NCBI GenBank assembly: GCA_031772625.1
Contig: CM062818.1
Location: 1,676,870,667-1,676,934,666 of the forward strand
Reading direction: 5' to 3'
DNA: 64,000 bases
DNA from: Pinus tabuliformis
Taxonomy: Eukaryota > Streptophyta > Pinopsida > Pinales > Pinaceae
Program-made: the position numbers and the translations under genes
Notes under the pieces: generated by a model
Seen by the model: the letters and a program-made list of their open reading frames with translations, nothing else
Databases searched by the model: none
Told to the model about the DNA's origin: nothing
Part shown: positions 35,767 to 46,559 of the stretch, in pieces
Numbering within the stretch: position 1 is the first letter of the stretch
Layout: the number at the start of each line of letters is the position of its first letter

Positions 35767-37305
35767 ACTGGTAAGAAACCATCTCTTTCACATCTAAAGG
35801 TATTTGGATGTGATGCATATGTACATGTTCCAAAGGAGAAAATAACAAAGTTGGATAGTAAATCTGAAAAGTGCTTCTTTATTGGGTATAAGGCTGGTTT
35901 AGAGGGTTATAAACTTTGGAACACAGTAACAAGGAAGGTTGTGTACAACCAATATGTGGTGTTTAGAGAGGTGAAAGATGTTATTAAACATGAATTCAAA
36001 CCAAAGGAACCTCAGAAGATAGAGTTTGAGCTAAAGGTGGAAGAATCAGAATCTACAACATAAGAGGAATTAGAAGATGAAGAGCCACAAACACTGATTG
36101 TGAAAAGATCAGTTAGAGAAAGAAGGCAGCCAAAAAAGTAAAGTCCATCTGCTTTCTCTTCAAATTTTGTTTATCTATTACTGATGATGATCCTAGAACT
36201 GTGAAGGAAGTAGTAGATTCAGAGGATAGCAAACTCTGGAAAGAGGCCATGGTTGATGAAATGGAATCTTTGCACAAAAATGAGGCTTGGGATCCTATGG
36301 ACTTGTCAGCTGGAAGGAAACCCAATGGCAGCAAATGGGTGTTCAAGAATAAGACAAATGAAGAAGGAAAGGTGGAGAAATACAAAGCTCGGTTGGTAGA
36401 AAAAGGTTATTCCCATGTGTAGGGAATTGATTTTTGTGATATTTGTTCTCCTGTTTCCAAGGTAGATTCTATTAGATTACTTTTATGTGTTGCTATTACT
36501 TTTCATTTTGAGGTAGAACAAATGGATGTGAAGACAACATTTTGTCACGGGGATCTAGAAGAGGAGATCTACATGAAGCAACTTGAAGGCTTTGCGGTGA
36601 AGGGTCAGAAAGAACTGGTATACAAGTTAAAAAAGTCTCTGTATGGGTTAAAATAGCCACTAACGATGTGGTATCAGAAATTTGATACATTTATACAGGT
36701 ACTTGGCTTCACCAGAAGAAAAGCATATGATTGTGTGTATTTTAAATTAATTGGTGACATGTTATTTATCTGCTCTTGTATGTGGATGATATGTTGCTAG
36801 TTGGAAATGACAAAGAAATTACCCAAGATTTGAAGACTCAATTGTCAAGTGGGTATGTGTTTAACCTATTTGGAGGTGCAGTGAGTTGGATGAGTAAGAA
36901 AAAAATTGTAGTGGCACTATCAACTATAGAGGTAGAGTACATGGCAGCCATTCATGCAAGCAAGGAATCATTTTGGTTGTAGAGATTGTGTTCAAGTATG
37001 GGGTTAGTATAGGGAGCTATAAGGATAGACTGTGAAAACCACAATGCAATTTTCTTGGCAAAGAACCCTGCTTACCATTCAAAGACAAAGCACATTGATG
37101 TTCAGTATCACTTTGTGAGGGATATGATAGAAGACAAAAATGTCTTGCTGGTAGAGGTAGACACTTTGAAGAATATTGCACATGCACTGACAAAATATGT
37201 GAGCTCTGATAAGTTCTCTTGGTGTAAATAAAAAATGGGCATTACAAGGTTGGATAAATGACTAAGCTCTTGTGTGGTCCCCTGTGGAAAGAAAACAACA
37301 AGTGG
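35767..37305 (+). pseudogene. Ty1/copia pol remnant, unit b, internal deletion
   Basis: The integrase C terminus (35830-36063) and the RT start (36201-36422, EAMVDEMESLHKNEAWD, SKWVFKNKTNEEG) are present. At about 36846 the RT motif YVDDMLLVGNDKEITQDLK is fused directly to the RNase H segment SGYVFNLFGGAVSWMSKK. About 460 bp is missing compared with unit 1, and the joint keeps an open frame at 36776-36982. The unit ends in the polypurine tract before 37311. Confidence 0.8.
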
Positions 37306-37310
37306 GAGAA

Positions 37311-39771
37311 TGTTGGGTTGTGTTATATTCTTTCAATGACTAGCCCACCTAGTTAGTGGGGGGGTAGAGGGGGGCCGAAGGCCCCCTTTTGTTGCGCCGA
37401 TTGGGGAGCGGGGGGGTCAATGGGGGTTTGAGGTGGGTGGTTAGCCCCCCTCTACCGGGTCCTGGGCAATGCCATGGAGAAAATTTTATGGACCCTATAT
37501 TAGGTGGGTGGACCTAGCTATGGTTTTGTGCATGGCTTTTGACATGGTTTTGGGCACAATGCTTTTCGTTCCATGGTATTGGATGCTTTAGCATGTATTG
37601 ATATGTATTGTAACATTGAAAGGAACATAATGAAAAATCAAGCTGGTAGTCTCGGTTTTTGGATCCAAGGGAAAATCTCTGTGTATATATGTTTTATGTG
37701 TTATTCTCTCGCTATCGTTATTTTCTGTCTTTTAGAATTCATATGTAGGAAATTTATGTATGGGGTTAAAACCTACAAACATGAATGTCTTCCCGTGGTG
37801 GCTCTTTAGGGCTAGAATCCATCATCGCTTCTTCAATCTATTCCTCAGCCAACACCGGTCCTTGTGTACCAGAGATGATGCCCATGTTTCCAAATTTCTC
37901 TGTCTGTGCAATGATGGGCGTCGACACTTGAGTGACTACCTCAACCATTGAATTAAACCTTGTACCAACAAATTTTAAAACTAGGGGAATAATTTTTTCC
38001 TCCTTTGAGCATCGAGGAGTCTGATATTTCCTTGCCCCTCTTGGTAGAGTTGTAGGAATGTAAGAATGAATAACATCTTCTCTCATTTCTGTCTGGACTG
38101 TACTCCCTAAGTCATGCCCCTCAGCTTCTACATTTTTTGTTTTGTTCGATTCTCCTTGTGGTTCCTAAAGAATCGTGTCAAGTGTAGGTTATTTTTCTTT
38201 TACCGATGACAGGGTTTCTTCTGTTAGTGGTGTTGGTTCTTGTGTGACAATACCACTTACATTTTCTACTTCGGACCCCATGTTTCCTTGGATGGGTGGT
38301 GTTGGTTCTTGTGTAACAACACCACTTACACTTGCTTCTTTAGACCTCAAATTTTCTTGGATGGGTGGTGTTGGTTCTTGTGAAACAGCACCACCTACAC
38401 TCTCTTCTTCAGGCCGCAGGTTTATTTGTTCCAGTGATCATGGTGGCAGTTCTCCAAAAATATTATCAACTAATGTTGAAGCAGCATCAACCATGTCCTC
38501 AATTTCCATCCTTTCCACTTCAACTGAGCCAACATGAAATGCTGGTTCTTGTGGGGAAGAATCGGGTGTAACATCTTCCATCTCGACTGAGACACTAGGC
38601 GATGTTGGTTCTTGTGGGACAACATCGGCCGTGAAATATTACATCTCAACTCATCCAACAAGTGATGCTATTTCTTGTGGAGCAGCATCAGTTGTGGTGT
38701 CTTCCATTTTGATCGAGTTAAAAGGTGATGCTGGTTCTTGTCGAGTAGCATTGGCTACGACATCCTCCATTTCGGCTGAGCCCTTGCCATCCTCCGCCTT
38801 TGTAGATATAATACCCTCCAGTTCTACTTCCAACAATTCAACGAACTGTGGCTAAGAAACAGGAGTTTGAGCCAACGCTTGAATTACCAGTAGCCGAACC
38901 AACCCGTGATTCGTGAGGACTACTAATATTTGTCGAGAGCAATGCACAGATTGCGCCATAAGTTGAAGACTTTTCTAGAGGAAGAAAGGCATATTAAGTT
39001 AATGAATTTGCCCATGTCGGAAGCGAAGGGACTCTAACAGTTTAAAATGATAGTTGAACATCATCGTAAAATGTCATTGGCAGGTAATGTATCTTAACAT
39101 GAAGTATGCAACTTCACCCCAAGGATAAGGTAATGACGTATGCTCATACCTTCTTCCTTTTTGAATTTATGTTTCTCTAGCTTGTAAAAATATTTCTGGG
39201 AACTACGTCAAGGGAGCCTTCCGTGAAAACCATTTCTTCCCTTCCTGTGGTAGTCCACTGACAACTGATATGGTTTCCTCTGTGATAGGGATATTGAGAT
39301 CCCGAACTCTAGAATGATCTTTTTCCAAGTTCAATGTAAATTCAGTTGTAATAGTCTCATCACAATCTCTCAAAAATATATGTCCCAGCCTACATTTACA
39401 AACACTTGCCATACATCTGCGTTACTGTGGACCAAAATTGTGCTCTCTAGTTCATGTCTCACAGCCGCTCCACCCATTCCGCTATAGCTCAGTAGAAACA
39501 CTTGAGAGTAGCAGATTTCTCATTAGGATGGAGTATCGGTAGGTAACTTTTGTAGAAAGGCATAAGAAATGGTGATAGCGGGGTGTACGAATGGTGATTT
39601 TTAGAAAGATGTGAAAAATCCATGGCAGGTTATGGAAATAATGGGGGGGCATCATGGTAATTACTCTATAGACTTCCAAAGGACCAGTTCATTTAATCTA
39701 TTATCTATTGATAAATGTGCAAAGTAAAGAATCGTAGAGTGGACATTGGAAAAGGTTTTTTTATGATGACA
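37311..39771 (+). repeat. Copia-associated LTR-like block, copy A4
   Basis: It starts TGTTGGGTTGTG after AAGTGGGAGAA and ends at GATGACA (39771). It is followed by the same flank as A2 (TCGATGAATCATTG), which marks it as the partner of A2 in the segmental duplication. Confidence 0.65.
37760..39412 (-). pseudogene. Antisense TE-like ORF in block A4
   Basis: Fourth copy. The N-terminal part 39203-39412 (MASVCKCRLGHIFLRDCDE, ITEETISVVSGLPQEGKKW), acidic repeats 38470-38836 and C-terminal part 37838-38086 are all present, with stops between them. It carries the same order of conserved segments as A1-A3. Confidence 0.45.
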
Positions 39772-40162
39772 TCGATGAATCATTGTTGAAATTGATTATG
39801 CCACCATTTTTAATTATAGTTCTACCTCCTCCCCAAGCACTTATCTGGTGGAGCAACAACATAAAGGAGTAACCGCATTGGTGGTGTAACGGAATCTCAG
39901 GAGTTACAACATCAGGTACTTAGAAAATTTTCGCCATGGAGTAGTAGCACTGGAGGAATAACAACATTGGAGTAACAACACCAAAGGAGTAACAACGCCG
40001 GGTACTTAGAAAATTTTCTTGCCTCCATAGGATTTAAACACGAGTGGTAGTACCTGCAAAAGAAAATATTGAGTGGTAAGAATATATATGTGTGTGTGTG
40101 TGTGTGTGTATTTATGTATGTATGTATGTATGTATGTATACGTTTTATTTATTTATTTTATT
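39772..40162. repeat. Flank with short repeats and (TG)n/(TGTA)n microsatellite, copy 2
   Basis: Collinear with 15617-16074. The microsatellite at about 40083-40140 has a (TG)n core not seen in copy 1. Confidence 0.65.
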
Positions 40163-40639
40163 TTATTTTAAACCAGAGGATGCAGAGGAGTTATTCTTTG
40201 CACTAACAACCTTCAAACCAGATTTATCATAGAGATGTTTGATGAAGGCATCTTTAGAGGCTGGACAGTGATACAATCTGAGACGATGTCCATTTACAAT
40301 AAAATAAGCATGTGTATCATCAATTGTGACAATTGTGACAATTCCATTATCAAATACCTCATCAATCTCATAAGGCCCCATCCAACGAGAGCAAAGCTCC
40401 CCATTAAATAGTAATGCCCGATCCCCTTTATGAAACACCTTAGTCTTAATAAACTTATCATGCAATTTTGTTATTTCCTGTTGAATCGCAGTAGCTCTCT
40501 GGATAACCATTAAACGAATTTCATCTAGTTCATTTAGTTGTTCCAGTCGGTGTTTCTGAGCTTCCGAACGGTCCAATCCTACTTCGAGAGTTGTTCTAGC
40601 ATAGATATTATAGCTTCCTTTTAAATGATGAATATTCAC
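40163..40639 (-). pseudogene. Gypsy integrase C-terminal fragment (copy 2)
   Basis: A 158-codon open frame including YARTTLEVGLDRSEAQKHRL, HDKFIKTKVFHKGDRALLF and WMGPYEIDEVFDNG, the region after the integrase core in Tat/Athila-like plant gypsy elements. It is longer at the N-terminal side than the copy-1 remnant but lacks the YDSNFKDFKG segment. Confidence 0.75.
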
Positions 40640-42330
40640 TCACTTTACCATAGATATTATTAGTGTGTAACTAGATGACTCATCAATACCACATCCCAAA
40701 AACCATATCTCATTTTACAATTAAAATATTTTATTTGAATTCAATTTTATAGTAATAAAATCTAATATATAATCATTACGTATAATTTAAGATCTATTTT
40801 ACCATATAAATTAAAATAATGGTTTTGTAACTATATTTAAATTAAAAAGAATATTAAAAAATTAAAACTTACAATACACTTACAATATAACAATATTTTC
40901 AATCATGAATATTCATAGTCACTTTACCATAGATATTATTAGGGTGTAAATAGGCTTTGTTACAGGACCATCAATACCAAACGACCATAGATACCATGAC
41001 TCATCAATACCACATCCCAAAAACCATATCTCATTTTACAATTAAAATATTTTATAAATATTTTATTTAAAGTCAATTTTATAATCATAACTTTCCCACA
41101 ACTCCTCCGCCTCCTTAGAATATGGGTATAATCATTAGTTATAAGTTAAGATCCATTTTACCTTATAAATTAAAATAATGGTTTTGTAGCTATATTTAAA
41201 TTTAATTAATAAGAATATAAAAACTTTAATACCTACAATAGACTTACAATATAACAATATTTTCAATCATGAATATTCACACTCATTTTACCATATTAAC
41301 ATGTAAATAGGCTTTGTTACAGGACCACCAATACCATGACTCATCAATACCACATCCCAAAAACCATATCTCATTTTACAATTAAAATATTTTAAAAATA
41401 TTTTATTTGAATTCAGATTTATAGTAATAAATCTAAAAGGAAAAATAAAATTATAATTATTTTTGAGATATATTTAAACTATTTATCACATTAAAATATA
41501 AATTACATCCCAAAAATCATGGCTCATTTCACAATCAAAATATTTTATAAATATTTTATTTGAATTCAATTTTAAAATAGCAAAATGTAAAAGAAAACAA
41601 ATATTATAACTATTTTTTAGATATATTTAAACCCTTTATCACATTAAATTATACAAGATATAAATAGTATCTATAAATTCATATTTATTTTACTATAAAA
41701 ATTAAAATAATAAATTTTTAATCATATTTAAATCTCATTAATAGGCACATAAAAACTTAATACTTGCAATACTATATCCATTTTAACTTTGAATCTATCA
41801 TGTGTGGAAAGGGATAAGATATCTTGAGATGCAAAATATCTCAGGATACAAATACCAAATACCATGAGTAATACCATGGATTCCCAAAAACTTGGAGCAC
41901 TTAACCAAGTTTACCTTAACTACCCAACAAAAATTAATAATAAAAAATAATAACTTAGAATTTTTATTTTAACATAAGGTTATTTTTATTTTTATTTCAA
42001 ATATCCATTAACTACAGGACAAAAAATGATATAAAAAAATAACATAGAAATTATACTTTAATATAGGATTATTTTTATTTTATTTTATTTTGAAGAAGGT
42101 GGGCAACAAGATTTTTAACTATGGATGTTCACTCACCCCCACTTTACCATAGATATTATTAACTTGTAAATAGACTTTGTTACAATACATAACATGGGCT
42201 AATACCATGACTAGTCAATATCACATTTCCCAAAACCATTTATCACTTCACAATCAAATTATTTTATAAAAATATATATTTAATGCGATTTTATTAGTTT
42301 TTTGTGGTGAGAGAGCATAGTATGGAAGAG
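40640..42330. repeat. AT-rich imperfect tandem repeats (copy 2)
   Basis: Collinear partner of 16490-18171, with the same degenerate units of about 0.3 kb (near 40630, 40905, 41265, 41500 and 42120). No gene seen. Confidence 0.7.
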
Positions 42331-42409
42331 ATATTGTAATTTCCTATTACATTAGGTTATCTAAACATTTTGATTCAGTCAAACTGTTATATATAGAATT
42401 TAACGAAGT

Positions 42410-42455
<46 letters not shown>

Positions 42456-43105
42456 ATTTTGACTTCGTTAAATTATATAAAAATAATATTATTATTAATA
42501 ATTAAACAAGCCTAAATCCATGCTAACTCAATCTCTTAGAGGTACAAACATTTTCTTAAGTTTTGCACTCATAAAAGAGGTTTGTGCCTCCAAAGTTTTC
42601 ATCCCTCTAGGCCTTTCATGGATCCGAAGTTAACATGGATCTAGGGTAGTTAGCTAATTATGTGAGGTGGGTATAACTTAATATTTTAACATAAAAAATA
42701 ATAAAAAATAAAAAAACTCAAAATTTATATGAAGTGCGAAGATATAGTCCATGTTAAGGAATATGTGAAAATGTCAACTTGTGACTCCATTAACGTGTTT
42801 TAAGGTTATCTAGTAAACTTCTATAAGCATCAAGACACTTCACTTATGGTACATTACATATTTCCAAGATTTCAAATTATTACAAAAATTAATTTAACTT
42901 TATTATTATTATTATATAAAAAAATTGATATATGATTTAAAAATAAACATCTAACAATTTTTTTTACCATATTATAGGTGTTATCCAATTTTAAGGTCAA
43001 AATACTGCAAGTTTCAATACCATATACTAAAAAAAATTATAACTCATCTTTGTATTACAGGCTTAATTAATTAATTTAATGGTAAAAATCACCTTAACAA
43101 CTTTA

Positions 43106-43155
<50 letters not shown>

Positions 43156-43260
43156 AATATTAAATTTTGTCTATTAGTCAGATTAATGCCACAGTCAAGC
43201 CGTGTATGAGACCCCTTGTTTGTAAGACAAGGAACCCATTTTAATGAGTGATTTGAATAC
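42331..43260. repeat. AT-rich intergenic stretch with (TA)n, copy 2
   Basis: No gene seen. (TA)n runs stand at about 42413-42452 and 43109-43152. It corresponds to 19943-20520 of copy 1, plus about 0.4 kb at 42380-42790 not found there. Confidence 0.65.
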
Positions 43261-43266
43261 TAAATC

Positions 43267-43369
43267 TATAAATGTACGACCTTGAAGAAACACATTGTTT
43301 TATAGAGTCTTGGATCTCTGAAGCTTTGAAACACATTGTTTTATAGAGTCTTGGATCTCTGAAGCTTTG
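43267..43369 (+). promoter_or_regulatory. TATA-like box and 41 bp tandem repeat before the F-box gene
   Basis: TATAAAT at 43267-43273 is 138 bp before the ATG, a plausible core promoter position. Two copies of a 41 bp unit (43288-43328, 43329-43369), each containing TTTTATAGAGTCTTGGATCT, follow in the presumed leader. Confidence 0.5.
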
Positions 43370-43410
43370 AGTAAAGGCCATTGGGAAACAGGTGCATTTG
43401 AAGTGGTCTA

Positions 43411-44454
43411 ATGGAGCTTATTCCAAATGATATCGTTCGTGAGTGCTTATTGAGAGTACCTTACAAATCACTCTATACGTTGAAAGGTGTCTGCCGAAGT
43501 TGGGAGGCTACGGTGAGTAGCCCTAAATTCTATGAAGATAGAAAAATATCACGAGTAAGTGAGTACCTGCTCTGCTTGATTCGAAAATACCGGATCGCTC
43601 GTCATGATCACCATTATGCATGCGTAGTAATGGTATATGACCCTGTGAAGCGCACCTGGGAAAACCTACCTCCCATTGACGATGCCCGCTTCGCTGGCAT
43701 ACCACGACGGTGTAAGTGCGTGGCTGTGAATCGAAAGTTGGTCCTCATAGGTGGATACAATGGAAGTAACCACGACATGAGTCTGATGAAGAGTGTGTAC
43801 ATTTATGACTTTGAGTCCGCCAGTTGGAGCCGCGGATCTGACATGCCCACACCTCGATACTACTTTGCCTGCTCTGTCTCTTCTTCCACAGGACTTGTCT
43901 ACGTGGCTGGCGGGATCAATGACAGGAATACTCCTCTGGCCGCTGCTGAAGTTTATGACGTGGAGAAAAACACATGGGAGATTCTGCCTCATATGAACCA
44001 ACCACACGGCCATGCATGCCACGGTGTTTTCATGGAAGGTAAATTTATGGTGATAAGCGGAGGGCAACTGAACAGGACTGCAGAAGTTTACGATCCGAGA
44101 GCGAGAAGTTGGAGAATGCGGGAAGATATGTGGAGATTCGGATATAACTGGAAAAGTATTGCGGTTACTTCCTCGTCTGGGGAGTTGTACGCGTTCAGTG
44201 GACAAGAGGTGCTCAAGTATGATGGTGAGAAAAATGTTTGGTCTGTTGTGGCCTCTGTCCCACGATTTCATTCCTATTATTTTAGTGCTACACAATGGGG
44301 CAAGTGGATTTTCATAAACGGGTATGACATATCCTACAAAGACGTGGCGTACCTGTTTAACCCCTCAACTGGGCAGTGGGTTCATGTTAGGCTTAGTGGT
44401 GGTCCAGAAAGCACTTCCGGTATCTTCGTATCTGCAGCAACTGTCGAGATTTAA
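43411..44454 (+). CDS. F-box/kelch-repeat protein, intact
   Basis: A single-exon gene of 347 codons. Residues about 3-45 form an F-box (MELIPNDIVRECLLRVPYKS, LKGVCRSWEATVSSPKFYED), which binds Skp1 in SCF ubiquitin ligases. Four to five kelch units follow from about residue 100 (LIGGYNGSNHD..VYIYDFESASW; VAGGINDRNT..AEVYDVEKNTW; VISGGQLNRTAEVYDPRARSW; SGQEVLKYDGEKNVW) and would fold as a substrate-binding propeller. The length and N terminus are like the Arabidopsis At1g80440/At1g15670 (KMD/KFB) group, known to direct turnover of type-B response regulators and phenylalanine ammonia-lyase; the target here is unknown. The upstream context matches the pseudogene at 20665. Confidence 0.92.
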   Translation: MELIPNDIVRECLLRVPYKSLYTLKGVCRSWEATVSSPKFYEDRKISRVSEYLLCLIRKYRIARHDHHYACVVMVYDPVKRTWENLPPIDDARFAGIPRRCKCVAVNRKLVLIGGYNGSNHDMSLMKSVYIYDFESASWSRGSDMPTPRYYFACSVSSSTGLVYVAGGINDRNTPLAAAEVYDVEKNTWEILPHMNQPHGHACHGVFMEGKFMVISGGQLNRTAEVYDPRARSWRMREDMWRFGYNWKSIAVTSSSGELYAFSGQEVLKYDGEKNVWSVVASVPRFHSYYFSATQWGKWIFINGYDISYKDVAYLFNPSTGQWVHVRLSGGPESTSGIFVSAATVEI

Positions 44455-46400
44455 GGCCATGGTTCGTTCTGTGGAGTTATTTGGTGGGTAATTTAGTTTC
44501 CTGGATTAATTTGTCGGATCATTTCGGGATGCAGTGGGTTTGCAGTTACGTAATTGGATTGATATTTAAGAAAGCCCTAGTTTGTTTGGGAGAGTAATCT
44601 GTTTGTTTGCGGTAGTGATCTGCTAGGTAATTTAGTTTTGTGGAGTAATTTGATGGGTAATTTAGGGATGTACTGAGTTTGGAGTTTCGTAGCAAAGCCA
44701 GGCTTTGTTTCTTGGAGTAATTTATTGGTTAATTTAGTTGCCTGGATGGAGCATGCACAATATTTTGTAATCTTTGTAATTGGATTAGTATTTCTAATAC
44801 AATGAAGTTATTTTTCAAATGTTCTGTTTATGTAATTAGTTATTAATTTAGTGATTCTGAAGTTATTTTTTAAATGTGATGTTTATGTAATTAGTTATTA
44901 ATATATGAGATTTTAAGTATTAGGGGTTTAAACAGTGAATGATTTACTTAATGTAGTTAAATTTCCAAAATGATATCTAATATATGAGATGTTTTTTTAA
45001 GGAGATAATCTCCGGGAGAGAAGCATTATATTACATCACTGAATACATTATCCATACAAACTTTGTCAACCACAACCCAGCATGTTACATCATCCTCATT
45101 GAATACATTATCTGTACAAATGTTGTGTCAACCGACAACAACCCAACATGTATAAACGTGAACCTGGATGGGGAGGGCATTATTGCACCGTCCCAACCAC
45201 CCACTAATACATACAAACTAATATATGAGATGTTATGATTATGTAATTAATAGGAGAAAATATCTATATTAAATGAAAATGTAAATGTAAAAAACTTTAT
45301 TAAATGAAATTAGAATTTTAAATGAGTTATAGTTTTTTTTAAAAGGGGTGTGAAACCCTAGCAGAAGCCAGCCTTGGCTTAATATGAAATTAGAACTTTA
45401 GATGAGTTATATTTTTTTTAAAAAGGTGTGAAATCTTAGAAGAACTCGACTTAATTCAGTGAGAGCATGAAATATACATAGGGAGCCGTACATACCTCAT
45501 ACATATATATCATGGACCCATACATACTTTATACATATACATTATAGGGAGCTGTACATACCTCATACATATACATCATAGACTGATACATACCTTATAC
45601 ATATACATCATAGTTGCATCATGAGACATACAATGTAATCTCGTCTCATGTGATTAGAACCCTAGTGGGAGGTTATCATTAAACTCTCCCACTCCCAACT
45701 AGCATGATATCTTCTATTAACAAATGAATTAGAGTTAAATTAAATTAAAAATTATATAGTTTTTTAATTATAAACTTTTTTTTTTTACTAAAGAGTAATT
45801 AATAAGTTAGTACATTCTCATACTTCACACATAACTTTTAAAGTGAATTTTAACACATGGTTTATAAGTTAAATAAAAAATATGAATCTTAGTTTTATTT
45901 CACAACTTTAGGTCTAGTAAGATAAATATAAAGTAAATATAATATAAATATGATTCTAGTATATTTTTCTTATTCATTTTTTCAAGTATGAAAAGAAGAT
46001 AATCAAATACTTTGATTTGTATTTTATTATTTTTTATTTTAAAAATAGATTAAAATCCACACTATAAACCTTAATGCGAAATATCACTATTGTATTTTCA
46101 CCATATCCAAGCAGATCCTCATGGTACAGACGTAGATATGGTTTATTTGATAATTGTAAGTTTGTGTTTGGGAAAGGTATATACGCCTTTCATACCTTAT
46201 AATTATTCTGAAGATATTTACATATAGTGATTAATCAAATCACCGCGTATGTGAGATATGTACATTTATGAATTCCTTTAATGGATGTAATTTAATTTTG
46301 GGTGGCATCTACCCTAGGTCCATGTGCCACTACCTCTCGAGTATTCGTCGTAGGTTGCTAGCTTGTGTTTGGTGCGTGGATGCATGTGCAGCATCAACCG
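44455..46400. other. Intergenic after F-box gene
   Basis: Homology to copy 1 ends near 44670. GTAATTTAGTTT-like phrases recur in the first 300 bp (GGGTAATTTAG). The remainder is AT-rich with no supported gene. Confidence 0.5.
45480..45614. repeat. Short tandem repeat, about 37 bp x 4
   Basis: Four imperfect units built on CATACCTCATACATATACATCATAG, with alternating GGGAGC and GAC-type starts. Confidence 0.65.
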
Positions 46401-46410
46401 CAGGCAGCGA

Positions 46411-46555
46411 TTAACCACCATACCATAGGGTATTCAATGTGTCGGGAGATGGAATTCCCTTTTCTTATTTAATGATGAGTTTCCAAATTCGTATGTTAAC
46501 AGACTATCTCCCGTGCATCTCGGAGGCATTGAATACCCTGTAATATGCTGGTTAA
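46411..46555. other. Imperfect hairpin, 29 nt arms
   Basis: The arms 46411-46439 (TTAACCACCATACCATAGGG...) and 46527-46555 pair with about five mismatches. An inner CGGGAGAT/ATCTCCCG pair extends the stem. The loop is about 60-85 nt. It could be a small inverted-repeat element or a microRNA-like precursor; nothing else supports either. Confidence 0.45.
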
Positions 46556-46559
46556 GTGC

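Noticed and set aside
43666-44295. 209-codon minus-strand ORF opposite the F-box gene
   Set aside because: Shadow frame of the kelch coding sequence; no recognisable domain.
45044-45238. Gene from the frame around 44984-45238 (YIIHTNFVNHNPACYI)
   Set aside because: The peptide comes from a short local duplication (GAATACATTATC...ACAAA twice) in AT-rich DNA; no motif or splice signals.
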